NCBI GenBank assembly: GCA_023424215.1
Contig: JAFAEC010000213.1
Span: 1 to 21,720 of the forward strand
Direction: 5' to 3'
DNA from: Pseudomonadota bacterium
GTDB taxonomy: Bacteria; Pseudomonadota; Alphaproteobacteria; Caulobacterales; Caulobacteraceae
DNA: 21,720 nucleotides
In this document: positions 1 through 7,418 of the stretch, in pieces
Layout: each line of letters opens with the position of its first letter
Numbering within the stretch: the first letter of the stretch is position 1
Position numbers and translations under genes: made by a program
Notes under the pieces: model-generated
Seen by the model: the letters and a program-made list of their open reading frames with translations, nothing else
What the model was told of the DNA's origin: nothing
Database searches by the model: none

Positions 1-23
1 CTCCCGGCGTCAGGCTTCCGCCC

Positions 24-2150
24 TTACCAGATGCGGACCCGCTCTTCCGGCGGCAGGTAGTATTTGTCGCCGGGCTGGACGTCGAAGGCGTCGTACCAGG
101 CGTCGATGTTGCGCAGCGGGCCGATGACGCGGAACTCGGCCGGGCTGTGCGGATCGGTGGCGATCTGCTGGCGCAGGGCGTCGTCGCGATACTTCGACTG
201 CCACACCTGGGCCCAGCCGTAGAAGAAGCGCTGGTCGCCGGACAGGCCGTCGATCACCGGGGCCGGCTGGCCGTTCAGCGACAGGTGGTAGGCTTCCAAG
301 CCCACCGCCGTGCCGGCGGCGTCGCCGATGTTCTCGCCCATGGTCAGGCCGCCCTGGACGTTGAAGCCCGGGATCGGCTCGAACTGGTCGTACTGGGCGC
401 CCAGCCGCTCGGTCAGGGCGTCGAAGCGCGCCTTGTCCTCGGCGGTCCACCAGTTGCGCAGCACGCCGTCGCCGTCCGACTTGGAGCCCTGATCGTCGAA
501 GCCGTGGCCGATCTCGTGACCGATCACGCCGCCGATGCCGCCGTAGTTGACGGCCGGATCGGCGTCCGGATCGAAGAAGGGCGGCTGCAGGATGGCGGCC
601 GGGAAGACGATCTCGTTGTTGGCCGAGTTGTAGTAGGCGTTCACCGTCTGCGGGAACATGCCCCACTCGTCCTTGTCGACGGGATCGTTCAGGCGGTTGA
701 GCCGGTAGTTCCACTGGAAGAGGCCGGCCCGCTCCGCGTTGCCGAACAGGTCGTCCGCGCGGATCTGGAGATCCGAATAGTCGCGCCACTTGTTCGGATA
801 GCCGATCTTGACGGTGAACTTGGCCAGCTTGTCCTGGGCGGCGGCCTTGGTCTCGTCGCTCATCCAGTCGTAGGTGTTGATGCGGTTGCCGAGCGCGGTG
901 CGCAGGTTGGCGACCAGCTCCTCCATCTTGGCCTTGGACTCGGCCGGGAAGTACTCGGCTACGTACTGGCGGCCGATGGCCTCGCCCAGCATGCCTTCGG
1001 CGAAGCTGATGGCGCGCTTCTCGCGGCTGCGCTGGGCCGGCTGGCCCTGCAGATCGCGCGAACGGAATTCCCACTGGGCGTCCGAGAAGCGCTTCGACAG
1101 CAGGGCGGCGGCGTCGTCGGTGGTGTGGAAGGCCTGCCAGGCCTGGATCACCTCGACCGGGGTCTCGGCGTAGATCGCCGCGATCTTCGGCATGGCCGTG
1201 TCCTGACGCACGATCAGGCGCGGCACCTCGCCGACGCCGACGGCGTCGTAGTAGGCCTGCCACGGGAAGCCGGGCGCCTCGGCGGCCAGCTGGGCGATGG
1301 TGTACTCGTTGTAGGTCTCGTCGCGATTGCGGTTCTGGATCGGCGTCCAGTGGGCCTCGGCGATGCGCGTCTCAAAGGCGAGGATGGCGTCGGCGTTGGC
1401 GGCGGGATCATCCCAGCCGATCATTTCCAGCATGCGCTCGATGTAGGCCCGGTACAGGGCCTTCTTCTCGGCCCAGCGCTCCTCGAGATAGTAGTCGCGA
1501 TTGGGCAGGCCGATGCCCGATTGGCCGGTCGAGACGACGTAGCGGGTCGGCGCCTTCTGGTCGATCGTGATGCCGGTGCCGAAGATCGAGCCGCCGAAGC
1601 GGCCCTGGGTCTCGCCCATGTAGACGGCCAGCTTGTCGTGGCTGTCGGCGGCGCGGATGGCGGCGAGGTACGGCTGCAGCGGCTGGGCGTCGAGCGTCTC
1701 GATACGCGCCTCGTCCATGTAGGCGCGGTAGGCGTCGGCGATCTTGGCCTCGTCGGAGCCCGGCGTCAGGTCGGTGCGGGCGACCAGGCCGTCGATCATC
1801 GACTTCAGGCGATTGTCCGACAGTTCGCGGAGCAGGGCGAAGGAGCCGTAGGAGGTGCGGTCCGACGGGATCTGCATCCGGTCGAGGGCCGCGCCGTTGG
1901 CGTGGCGGAAGAAGCTTTCGCCGGGCTCGACCGCGGCGTCGCGGCCGGCGAGGTCGAAGCCCCAGGTCCCGTAGCGGGGCGCCTCCGTGCCCTGCCACCC
2001 CGTCACGGTCGCGCCGGGTTCGCTGGCCTGGAAGAGTTCGAAGACCGTGCAGGCCTCGTCGATGCACGCGTGGTCGTGATCCTGGGCCAGCGCGCCCGAA
2101 GCGGGCAACAGCAGGGCGCCCAGGGCGGCGCCGATCAGCAATTTCTTCAT
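24..2150 (-). CDS. Exported M13 family zinc metallopeptidase (neprilysin/PepO-like)
   Basis: The product (708 aa) should be a secreted zinc endopeptidase that cleaves peptides outside the cytoplasm. The N-terminus is a classic signal peptide (MKKLLIGAALGALLLPASGALAQ is split here as a charged start, a hydrophobic core and an ALAQ cleavage site near residue 22). The zinc site HEIGH is at residues 545-549, and the downstream ENIGD motif, with the third ligand Glu, is at 606-610. The protein ends in an arginine-rich stretch closing with RIW, as M13 enzymes usually end close to a C-terminal Trp. Length matches the family (about 650-750 aa). The start is supported by GAGGG a few bases upstream. 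It is transcribed divergently from the antiporter gene. Family assignment is firm; the substrate is unknown. Confidence 0.95.
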   Translation of the reverse strand: MKKLLIGAALGALLLPASGALAQDHDHACIDEACTVFELFQASEPGATVTGWQGTEAPRYGTWGFDLAGRDAAVEPGESFFRHANGAALDRMQIPSDRTSYGSFALLRELSDNRLKSMIDGLVARTDLTPGSDEAKIADAYRAYMDEARIETLDAQPLQPYLAAIRAADSHDKLAVYMGETQGRFGGSIFGTGITIDQKAPTRYVVSTGQSGIGLPNRDYYLEERWAEKKALYRAYIERMLEMIGWDDPAANADAILAFETRIAEAHWTPIQNRNRDETYNEYTIAQLAAEAPGFPWQAYYDAVGVGEVPRLIVRQDTAMPKIAAIYAETPVEVIQAWQAFHTTDDAAALLSKRFSDAQWEFRSRDLQGQPAQRSREKRAISFAEGMLGEAIGRQYVAEYFPAESKAKMEELVANLRTALGNRINTYDWMSDETKAAAQDKLAKFTVKIGYPNKWRDYSDLQIRADDLFGNAERAGLFQWNYRLNRLNDPVDKDEWGMFPQTVNAYYNSANNEIVFPAAILQPPFFDPDADPAVNYGGIGGVIGHEIGHGFDDQGSKSDGDGVLRNWWTAEDKARFDALTERLGAQYDQFEPIPGFNVQGGLTMGENIGDAAGTAVGLEAYHLSLNGQPAPVIDGLSGDQRFFYGWAQVWQSKYRDDALRQQIATDPHSPAEFRVIGPLRNIDAWYDAFDVQPGDKYYLPPEERVRIW

Positions 2151-2277
2151 GTGTCCCTCGACTTCGCATCCCTTCGGGGAGCGTCGGGCCGGACCCTACG
2201 CCGCGCGGGGGCGCTGTCGTCTGAATTTTTTGTCATTAACTCCGGCGGGAAAACACGACTGCGCGAGCCATGGCCAC

Positions 2278-2306
2278 TTGGCGACAATGCTTGCAGCCCG
2301 GATAGT
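2278..2306 (+). promoter_or_regulatory. Candidate promoter of the antiporter gene
   Basis: A -35-like TTGGCG (2278-2283) and a -10-like GATAGT (2301-2306) are separated by 17 bases, each matching 4 of 6 consensus positions. They lie about 20 bases before the start codon at 2327, after which AGGAGG serves as ribosome binding site. Matches this loose occur by chance, so this is a suggestion only. Confidence 0.3.
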
Positions 2307-2326
2307 GAGGCAGGCGAGGAGGACGA

Positions 2327-4153
2327 ATGCACGGCGAGGCGGGCGGCGATTACAGGGATCTGGTGGTCTTTCTGGCCGCGGCGGGCGTCGTGGTGCCGTT
2401 GTTCAGCCGCTTCCGGATCAGCCCGGTGCTGGGCTTCCTCGCCGCCGGCGTGCTGCTGGGCCCGGACGGGCTGGCGCGCTTCGCCGATGTCGTCCCCTGG
2501 CTGTCGTGGATCACCATTTCCGACGCGGCCCAGCTGCGTTCGCTGTCGGAGCTCGGCGTCGCCTTCCTGCTGTTCATGATCGGGCTGGAGCTGTCGTGGG
2601 AACGGCTCAAGGCCATGCGTCGTCTGGTGTTTGGCCTGGGCCTGACCCAGGTGGCGGTCTGCGCCTTCGGCCTGGCCGGGGTGTTCATGCTGATGGGCCA
2701 GCCGCTCGTCTCGGCGGCGGTGCTCGGGATGGGACTGGCCCTCTCGTCGACGGCGGTGGTGATGCCGGTGATGGCCGAGCGGGGCCGCCTGACCGCGCCT
2801 GCCGGCCGGGCCACGTTCGCCGTTCTGCTCGCCCAGGACCTCGCGGTCGCCCCCATCCTGATCACCGTCACCGTACTGGCGGCGCTGGCGCAGAGCGTGG
2901 CCGCCGGAGGGGATTTCGATCCGTCGGTGCTGCGGCCCGCCCTGCTGACCCTGATCCCCGCCGCCGTCGGCCTGGCCCTTCTCGTCGGCCTCGGCCGCCT
3001 CGTCCTCCGGCCGATGTTCCGCTCGGTGGCCCGCTCCCGCAGCCGCGGCCAGGGCGGCGAACTGTTCGTGGCGGCCAGCCTGCTGGTGGTCGTCGGAGCC
3101 GGGGTCGCGGCCCAGGCGGCCGGTCTGTCGATGGGACTGGGCGCGCTGATCGCCGGCCTGTTGCTGGCCGAGACCGAATTCCGCCGCGAGGTCGAACTGG
3201 CCATCGATCCGTTCAAGGGTCTGCTGCTGGGCGTGTTCTTCGTCGGCGTCGGCATCGGCCTGGATCTCGACGCCGTGGCCGCCGATCCCCTCGCCGTGTT
3301 CGGGCTGGCCGCGCTGCTGACCTGTCTGAAGGCGGTGCTGATCTTCGGCGCGGCCCGGCTCTGGGGGCTGGGGAACCGCACGGCGATCGAGGCCGCCCTG
3401 ATGCTTGGTCCGGCCGGCGAGTTCGCCTTCGTCATCCTGGGCGCGGGGCTGGTCGAGGGGATCGCCTCGCCGGCCTTCACCCGCACCGTCATGCTGGCGG
3501 CGACGATCAGCATCTTCACCATTCCGCTGATGGCCCTGCTCGCCCAGCGTCTGATGCGGGTCGCCCCGCAGGCTCCCGACGTGCCGCCCGAGGCCCTGGC
3601 GCCGGCGGCGGCGCCCGGACAGGTGCTGGTCGTCGGCTTCGGTCGCGTGGGGCGTTTGGTCGGCGAGATGCTGACCGAGCACGGCCAGGTCTTCCTGGCG
3701 CTGGACTCCAACGCCTCCACGGTCGCCAAGGGACGGGCCGAAGCCGCCAACGTCTTCTATGGCGACGCCGGTCGGCCCGAACTGCTGAGGCTCTGCGGGA
3801 TCGAAACCGCGCGCGCCCTGGTGGTGACCATGGACGCTCCGGCCAAGGTAGACGAGGTGGTCGCGGCCGCGCGCTCGCTGCGCCCCGACCTCAGCATCAT
3901 CGCCCGGGCCCGCGACTCTCGCCACGCCGAACGCCTGTACGGCCTCGGCGTCACCGATGCGGTGCCGGAGACGACCGAGGCCAGCCTGCAGCTGGCCGAG
4001 AACACCCTGGTGGACCTCGGCGTGCCGATGGGACTGGTGCTCGCCTCGATCCACGAGCGGCGCGACCGCTTCCGCAAGACCTTCCAGGAAGCGATGCCGA
4101 AAAGCGAGGCGCCGCGGGCGCCGCGGGCGCTGCGCACGACCCTGCGACGGTGA
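2327..4153 (+). CDS. CPA2-family monovalent cation:proton antiporter with TrkA-N domain (KefB/KefC-like)
   Basis: This 608-aa inner-membrane protein should exchange K+ or Na+ for protons. Roughly residues 1-410 are a run of about twelve hydrophobic helices of the Na+/H+ exchanger fold. They are followed by an Ala/Pro-rich linker (about 415-432) and a cytosolic RCK/TrkA-N domain with a Rossmann GFGRVGR motif near residue 437 and an acidic residue at the end of the second strand (ALDSN). That domain normally binds NAD(H), or glutathione conjugates in KefC, and gates transport. The start is well supported by AGGAGG five bases upstream. No ancillary KefF/KefG gene is nearby, so glutathione gating is not implied. 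It stands alone, divergent from the M13 peptidase. Which ion it carries cannot be told from sequence. Confidence 0.93.
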   Translation: MHGEAGGDYRDLVVFLAAAGVVVPLFSRFRISPVLGFLAAGVLLGPDGLARFADVVPWLSWITISDAAQLRSLSELGVAFLLFMIGLELSWERLKAMRRLVFGLGLTQVAVCAFGLAGVFMLMGQPLVSAAVLGMGLALSSTAVVMPVMAERGRLTAPAGRATFAVLLAQDLAVAPILITVTVLAALAQSVAAGGDFDPSVLRPALLTLIPAAVGLALLVGLGRLVLRPMFRSVARSRSRGQGGELFVAASLLVVVGAGVAAQAAGLSMGLGALIAGLLLAETEFRREVELAIDPFKGLLLGVFFVGVGIGLDLDAVAADPLAVFGLAALLTCLKAVLIFGAARLWGLGNRTAIEAALMLGPAGEFAFVILGAGLVEGIASPAFTRTVMLAATISIFTIPLMALLAQRLMRVAPQAPDVPPEALAPAAAPGQVLVVGFGRVGRLVGEMLTEHGQVFLALDSNASTVAKGRAEAANVFYGDAGRPELLRLCGIETARALVVTMDAPAKVDEVVAAARSLRPDLSIIARARDSRHAERLYGLGVTDAVPETTEASLQLAENTLVDLGVPMGLVLASIHERRDRFRKTFQEAMPKSEAPRAPRALRTTLRR

Positions 4154-4289
4154 GCCGCAGCGGGCCGGGCGGTTAACCGTGGGCTGTTGGGCCGCGTTAA
4201 CCCGGGGACCCCATTTTGGTCATCGTTGCGTGATGAGTGCCAGCCTTCGCCGGACTGTCGGAAACCCCCGACGGCGCTCTCCGGAGCAT

Positions 4290-4368
4290 CCGATTTCATA
4301 GCATCGCTTCGGCGTTTTTCTTTCTGCCGGCGGACGTCGACCGCCGCCTAGTCGAGTACCGATTTCAT
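4290..4368. repeat. Direct repeat CCGATTTCAT before and across the TetR start codon
   Basis: The 10-mer CCGATTTCAT occurs at 4290-4299 and again at 4359-4368, where its last bases form the TetR start codon. Centre spacing is 69 bases, and both copies are followed by further similar bases (an ATCG within about 10 bases). TetR proteins often repress themselves, so these could be operator halves, but neither copy is a good palindrome. Confidence 0.35.
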
Positions 4369-5032
4369 GCGAGATATCGCCCAAACCTCCGCCCTCGACC
4401 CGTCCGAGACCGAGGCTGAAGCTCCCCGTCTGAACCGTCGCCAGGCCGCCAAGGTGCGGACCCGCCAGAAGGTCCTGGACGCCGCCCGCGCGCTCTTCGC
4501 CGAGCGGGGCTACGAAGCCGCCACCATCCGCGACATCGCCAAGGGCGCGGGCATGTCGACCGGCGCGGTGTTCGCCAACTTCCAGGACAAGGCCGAGCTG
4601 TTCGAGGCCGTCCTGACCGAGGATCTGGCGCGGCTGGGCGAGACTCTCCGGGCCGCCGCCGCGAGCGAGAGCGCCGTGCGTGGGCGGGTGATCGCCGCCC
4701 TCACCGCGGCCTACCACGGCACTCTCGAGCAGCTTCCGCTGGTCCAGGCCGTGGTGGCCCGTTCGTGGTTCCAGCCCGTGGCCGCCGAGATGCGGATGCG
4801 CGAGGCGATCAAGCCGGTGACGGCGGTGGTCTGCGAGGCGATCCAGACCGGCGTCCGGGAGGGCGAACTGCGCCAGGACGCGGACGTCCGTCTGATCTCC
4901 GACCTGATCTACGCAGCCTTCCTGTCGAACTACCGCCGCGCCGCCTACGACGGCTGGAACATGGAGCAGCTGGACGCCCAGCTGCAGAAGCAGGTCGACG
5001 TCATCCTCGCCGGCGCGCTTTCCCGGCAGTAA
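4367..5032 (+). CDS. TetR/AcrR family transcriptional regulator
   Basis: This is a 221-aa one-component repressor-type regulator. After a roughly 25-residue acidic/polar leader comes a TetR_N helix-turn-helix (about residues 26-72) with the usual AARALFAERGYEAATIRDIA and STGAVFANFQDKAELF segments. The remainder is a helical ligand/dimer domain that I cannot assign to a subfamily. The start has only a weak Shine-Dalgarno (a GAG about 10 bases upstream), so it may be leaderless or begin at a different codon. The 213 bases upstream hold the CCGATTTCAT repeat and two GTTAAC sites. Targets are not evident; neither neighbour (antiporter upstream, convergent Rieske oxygenase downstream) is an obvious one. 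Confidence 0.92.
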   Translation: MRDIAQTSALDPSETEAEAPRLNRRQAAKVRTRQKVLDAARALFAERGYEAATIRDIAKGAGMSTGAVFANFQDKAELFEAVLTEDLARLGETLRAAAASESAVRGRVIAALTAAYHGTLEQLPLVQAVVARSWFQPVAAEMRMREAIKPVTAVVCEAIQTGVREGELRQDADVRLISDLIYAAFLSNYRRAAYDGWNMEQLDAQLQKQVDVILAGALSRQ

Positions 5033-5057
5033 GTCGCGCCATCGCCGCTGACCGCCC

Positions 5058-5092
5058 GAAGGCCGCGACCCGCGTCGCGGCCTTCAGCTTTT
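5058..5092 (+). terminator. Strong hairpin terminator of the TetR gene, overlapping the Rieske stop codon
   Basis: A perfect 12-bp stem (GAAGGCCGCGAC at 5058-5069, GTCGCGGCCTTC at 5074-5085) with a 4-base loop is followed by four T residues (5089-5092). It starts 25 bases after the TetR stop. Its right arm covers two bases of the stop codon of the convergent Rieske gene (5084-5086). No T run follows in the minus direction. Confidence 0.75.
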
Positions 5093-6202
5093 CCAGCGCA
5101 GGGTCGACGCCTTGACCGGGTTGACGAACGGCCTGTCCTCGGCGCGGCTCCGGGTCCATTCGCGCTTCAGCTGCTGGTACCACTTGGCCTGCCGGTCGGC
5201 GTCGTCGATCCAGATCAGGGCCGGATCGTAGCGCAGGCCCTCGTTCTGCAGGTTCACCATGCCGCCGTCCTGCTTGAGGAAGGCGACCACGCCCAGCCGG
5301 AGGAACGGTTTGGCCAGGCTGAAGACCCAGTGGTCCGACCAGAAGATCTGGGTGATCCGCGTGCGGGTCGAGGTGACCGGCGTCAGGCAGGTCAGCGCCA
5401 GCACCTGCTTATCCCCGACCTGGATGTGCTCCCAGCGGTAGCCGGGCAGGCGGAAGGTGATCTCCGTCGCCGGAGCCCCGCCGAGGATGCGGTAGAGCCG
5501 GCTGTTCGACGAGGGCGCGTGACGCACCATGGCGAAGCCGTGCTCGCGCGGTTCGAAGGCTTTGGCCTTCTCGTGCATCGAGTGCTCCGAGCGCCACCAC
5601 CATTGCTGATGCACGAACGGCCCGTGAGCCGGGTCCATCAGGCCGATGACGGCGTGATCGATGTGGCTGTCGAACTCCATCGACTCGACCAGCCGCGCCC
5701 CGCCGCCGACCACCCCGGGGAACTGCGGCGGCTCGTGGTCGGGCTCGCCGGTCCCGCGGGGATCCGAGCCCATCCAGACGAACACCAGGCCCTGGCTCTC
5801 GCGCACCGGATAGCGACGCACGCGGATGCGGTCGGTGTCGAAGGCCTGGGCCTCGACCAGGGAGGGGATGGCGGCGCAGCCCCCGTCCGGGCGGAAGCGC
5901 CAGCCGTGGTAGGGGCATTCGACCGTCTCGCCCTCACCCTTGTCGACGATGCGGCCCGCGGACAGCGGCGCGGCGCGGTGGGGGCAGATGTCGCGCAGGG
6001 CGAAGACCTCGCCGCCCCGCGTCCGTCCGATCAGCACCGGTTCGTCGAGCAGTTCGTGCCGCTTCAGGGAGCCCGGCGCCACGTCGCGCGAGAGGGCGAC
6101 GAAATACCAGGCGTCGAGGATGAATCCCTTGCCGAAGGGAGCCGGCGGCGTCGTGCGCGCCTCCGGGGCGGCGGCGACGGGAGCGGTGTCAGGCGGCGTC
6201 AT
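5084..6202 (-). CDS. Rieske non-heme iron oxygenase (aromatic ring-hydroxylating dioxygenase alpha-subunit-like)
   Basis: This 372-aa cytosolic oxygenase should pass electrons from a Rieske [2Fe-2S] centre to a mononuclear iron that activates O2. Rieske ligands are C73/H75 (CPHRAAP) and C96/H99 (CPYHGW). The iron site is D190-x2-H193-x4-H198 in the MDPAHGPFVH segment. The spacing between the two halves of the Rieske motif is 20 residues, slightly longer than the usual 15-17. The start at 6202 is chosen because the Rieske domain begins about 25 residues later; the frame stays open upstream to 7240, but only opposite the hydrolase gene. No ferredoxin or reductase gene is adjacent, so its electron donor must be encoded elsewhere. 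Substrate unknown. Confidence 0.92.
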   Translation of the reverse strand: MTPPDTAPVAAAPEARTTPPAPFGKGFILDAWYFVALSRDVAPGSLKRHELLDEPVLIGRTRGGEVFALRDICPHRAAPLSAGRIVDKGEGETVECPYHGWRFRPDGGCAAIPSLVEAQAFDTDRIRVRRYPVRESQGLVFVWMGSDPRGTGEPDHEPPQFPGVVGGGARLVESMEFDSHIDHAVIGLMDPAHGPFVHQQWWWRSEHSMHEKAKAFEPREHGFAMVRHAPSSNSRLYRILGGAPATEITFRLPGYRWEHIQVGDKQVLALTCLTPVTSTRTRITQIFWSDHWVFSLAKPFLRLGVVAFLKQDGGMVNLQNEGLRYDPALIWIDDADRQAKWYQQLKREWTRSRAEDRPFVNPVKASTLRWKS

Positions 6203-6267
6203 GGCTGCTATTCTAGGCGCGCCGCCGGGCCGGCCGCCAGTCGCGGATACGCACGCTGTGAAAAGTG

Positions 6268-6282
6268 CTTTACAATGTAAAG
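6268..6282. promoter_or_regulatory. Palindrome CTTTACA-A-TGTAAAG between divergent Rieske and hydrolase genes
   Basis: Two perfect 7-bp inverted arms flank one central base. The site is the most AT-rich spot in the 123-bp gap between the Rieske start (6202) and the hydrolase start (6326). The TACA/TGTA halves resemble BlaI/MecI/CopY-type operators, though those normally have different spacing. The TTTACA part could also act as a -35 element. It is probably a repressor site acting on one or both genes; the regulator is not identified. Confidence 0.55.
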
Positions 6283-6325
6283 TATCTCGGATATCCGCAT
6301 GGTGACACAAAGGAAGGGATCTCCC

Positions 6326-7300
6326 ATGAATACCGCCCTGACGGCCGTGCTGGCCGCCGCCGCTCTCGCCGCCACGCCGGCCCTGGCTCAGGATCCGCAC
6401 GCCGGCCACGCCGCGCATGCGCAAGCGCAGGCGGCGCAGCCTGCTCCGGAGAGCCACGCGGACCATGGTCACGCCCACGCCGCCTTCGAGTCCGGCCGCT
6501 TCCACGTCCGCGTCGACGGTCCGGAGCATCCCCTGGGCGACGTCATCCTCGTTCCCGGCCTGACCTCCTCGCCGGAGGTCTGGGACGGGCTGACCGAGAC
6601 GCTGAAGGACCGCTACCGGGTGCATCGGGTGCACGTCCAGGGCTTCGCCGGCGCGCCGGCGGAGGACAACGCCACGGGGCCGGTCTCGGCTCCCGTCGCC
6701 GAGGATCTCGCCCGCTACATCGCCGAGCAGGGGCTGGAGAAGCCGGCGGTGATCGGCCACTCGATGGGCGGGACCATCGCCCTGATGCTGGCCGCCCGCC
6801 ACCCCGACAGCGTCGGCAAGCTGATGGTGGTCGACATGGTGCCGTTCATGGGCGCGATGTTCGGCGGACCGGGAGCGACGGCCGAGAGCGTGACCCCGGT
6901 CGCCGACCAGATCCACGCCGGCATGGCGAACGGTCCGCGAGAGGCTTACGACGCGCAGGCGATCGCCTCGATCAACGGCATGATCAACACGGAGTCGCTG
7001 CGCGCCGGTCCGATCCGCGACATGGAGACCAGCGACCAGAAGGTCGCCGCCTCGGCCTTCCGCGAGCTGATCGTCACGGACCTGCGCCCCGAGCTGGCCC
7101 GCGTCACCGCGCCGACCACGGTGCTCTACGTCAAGTTCAACGACCCCCGCATGACGCCCGAGATCACCGACGGCATCTACCAGGCTTCGTTCGCCACCCT
7201 GCCGGGCGCCGAGCTGAAGCGCATCGACGACAGCGCCCACTTCATCATGCTGGACCAGCCGGCGGTTTTCGCCGCCGAGGTGAACGCGTTTCTGGAATAG
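6326..7300 (+). CDS. Exported alpha/beta hydrolase with a histidine-rich N-terminal segment
   Basis: This is a 324-aa serine hydrolase, probably periplasmic. Residues 1-22 form a signal peptide ending in ALAQ. Residues 25-51 contain seven histidines (25, 28, 31, 44, 47, 49, 51) in an Ala/Gln/His linker that could bind metal. The hydrolase fold follows, with nucleophile elbow GHSMGG (Ser146), probable acid Asp273 (KFNDPRM) and His305 (DDSAHF). The start at 6326 is preferred over 6299 because it gives the signal peptide directly and has AAGGAAGGG about eight bases upstream. It is divergent from the Rieske oxygenase and shares its control region. Substrate unknown. Confidence 0.92.
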   Translation: MNTALTAVLAAAALAATPALAQDPHAGHAAHAQAQAAQPAPESHADHGHAHAAFESGRFHVRVDGPEHPLGDVILVPGLTSSPEVWDGLTETLKDRYRVHRVHVQGFAGAPAEDNATGPVSAPVAEDLARYIAEQGLEKPAVIGHSMGGTIALMLAARHPDSVGKLMVVDMVPFMGAMFGGPGATAESVTPVADQIHAGMANGPREAYDAQAIASINGMINTESLRAGPIRDMETSDQKVAASAFRELIVTDLRPELARVTAPTTVLYVKFNDPRMTPEITDGIYQASFATLPGAELKRIDDSAHFIMLDQPAVFAAEVNAFLE

Positions 7301-7316
7301 GACCCGCCCGGGCCAT

Positions 7317-7370
7317 CGTTTCGGCGGAAACGTCCTTCACGGTCGCGTGAGAGACGCGGGGGCGTTTCCG
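7317..7370. other. Three-segment inverted repeats able to form alternative hairpins
   Basis: In the gap between the hydrolase and PBP genes, CGTTTC (7317-7322) can pair with GGAAACG (7326-7332). The overlapping CGGAAACG (7325-7332) can instead pair perfectly with CGTTTCCG (7363-7370). The two structures exclude each other. No T run follows, so this is not a standard terminator. It may be an mRNA-end structure of the hydrolase gene or part of the PBP leader. Confidence 0.4.
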
Positions 7371-7418
7371 TCGGCAGCTTGACCGGTTATGACCGCCGGC
7401 AGGCTTGATGAGGTTTCG

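Noticed and set aside
147..2579. Long open frame on the plus strand opposite the M13 peptidase gene
   Set aside because: It is a GC-rich antisense shadow: its translation is low-complexity Val/Leu/Arg/Gly sequence with no domain, while the minus strand encodes a clear M13 enzyme.
4173..4200. Two TTAA sites resembling a CtrA box (TTAA-N7-TTAAC)
   Set aside because: The two TTAA elements are 20 bases apart instead of 7, so the CtrA consensus is not met.
4237..4419. Possible 60-codon gene between the antiporter and tetR
   Set aside because: No ribosome binding site or recognisable features, and it overlaps the tetR start in another frame.
6203..7240. N-terminal extension of the Rieske protein opposite the hydrolase gene
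   Set aside because: The extension is antisense to a well-supported hydrolase and shows no domain. The Rieske protein has a natural start at 6202.
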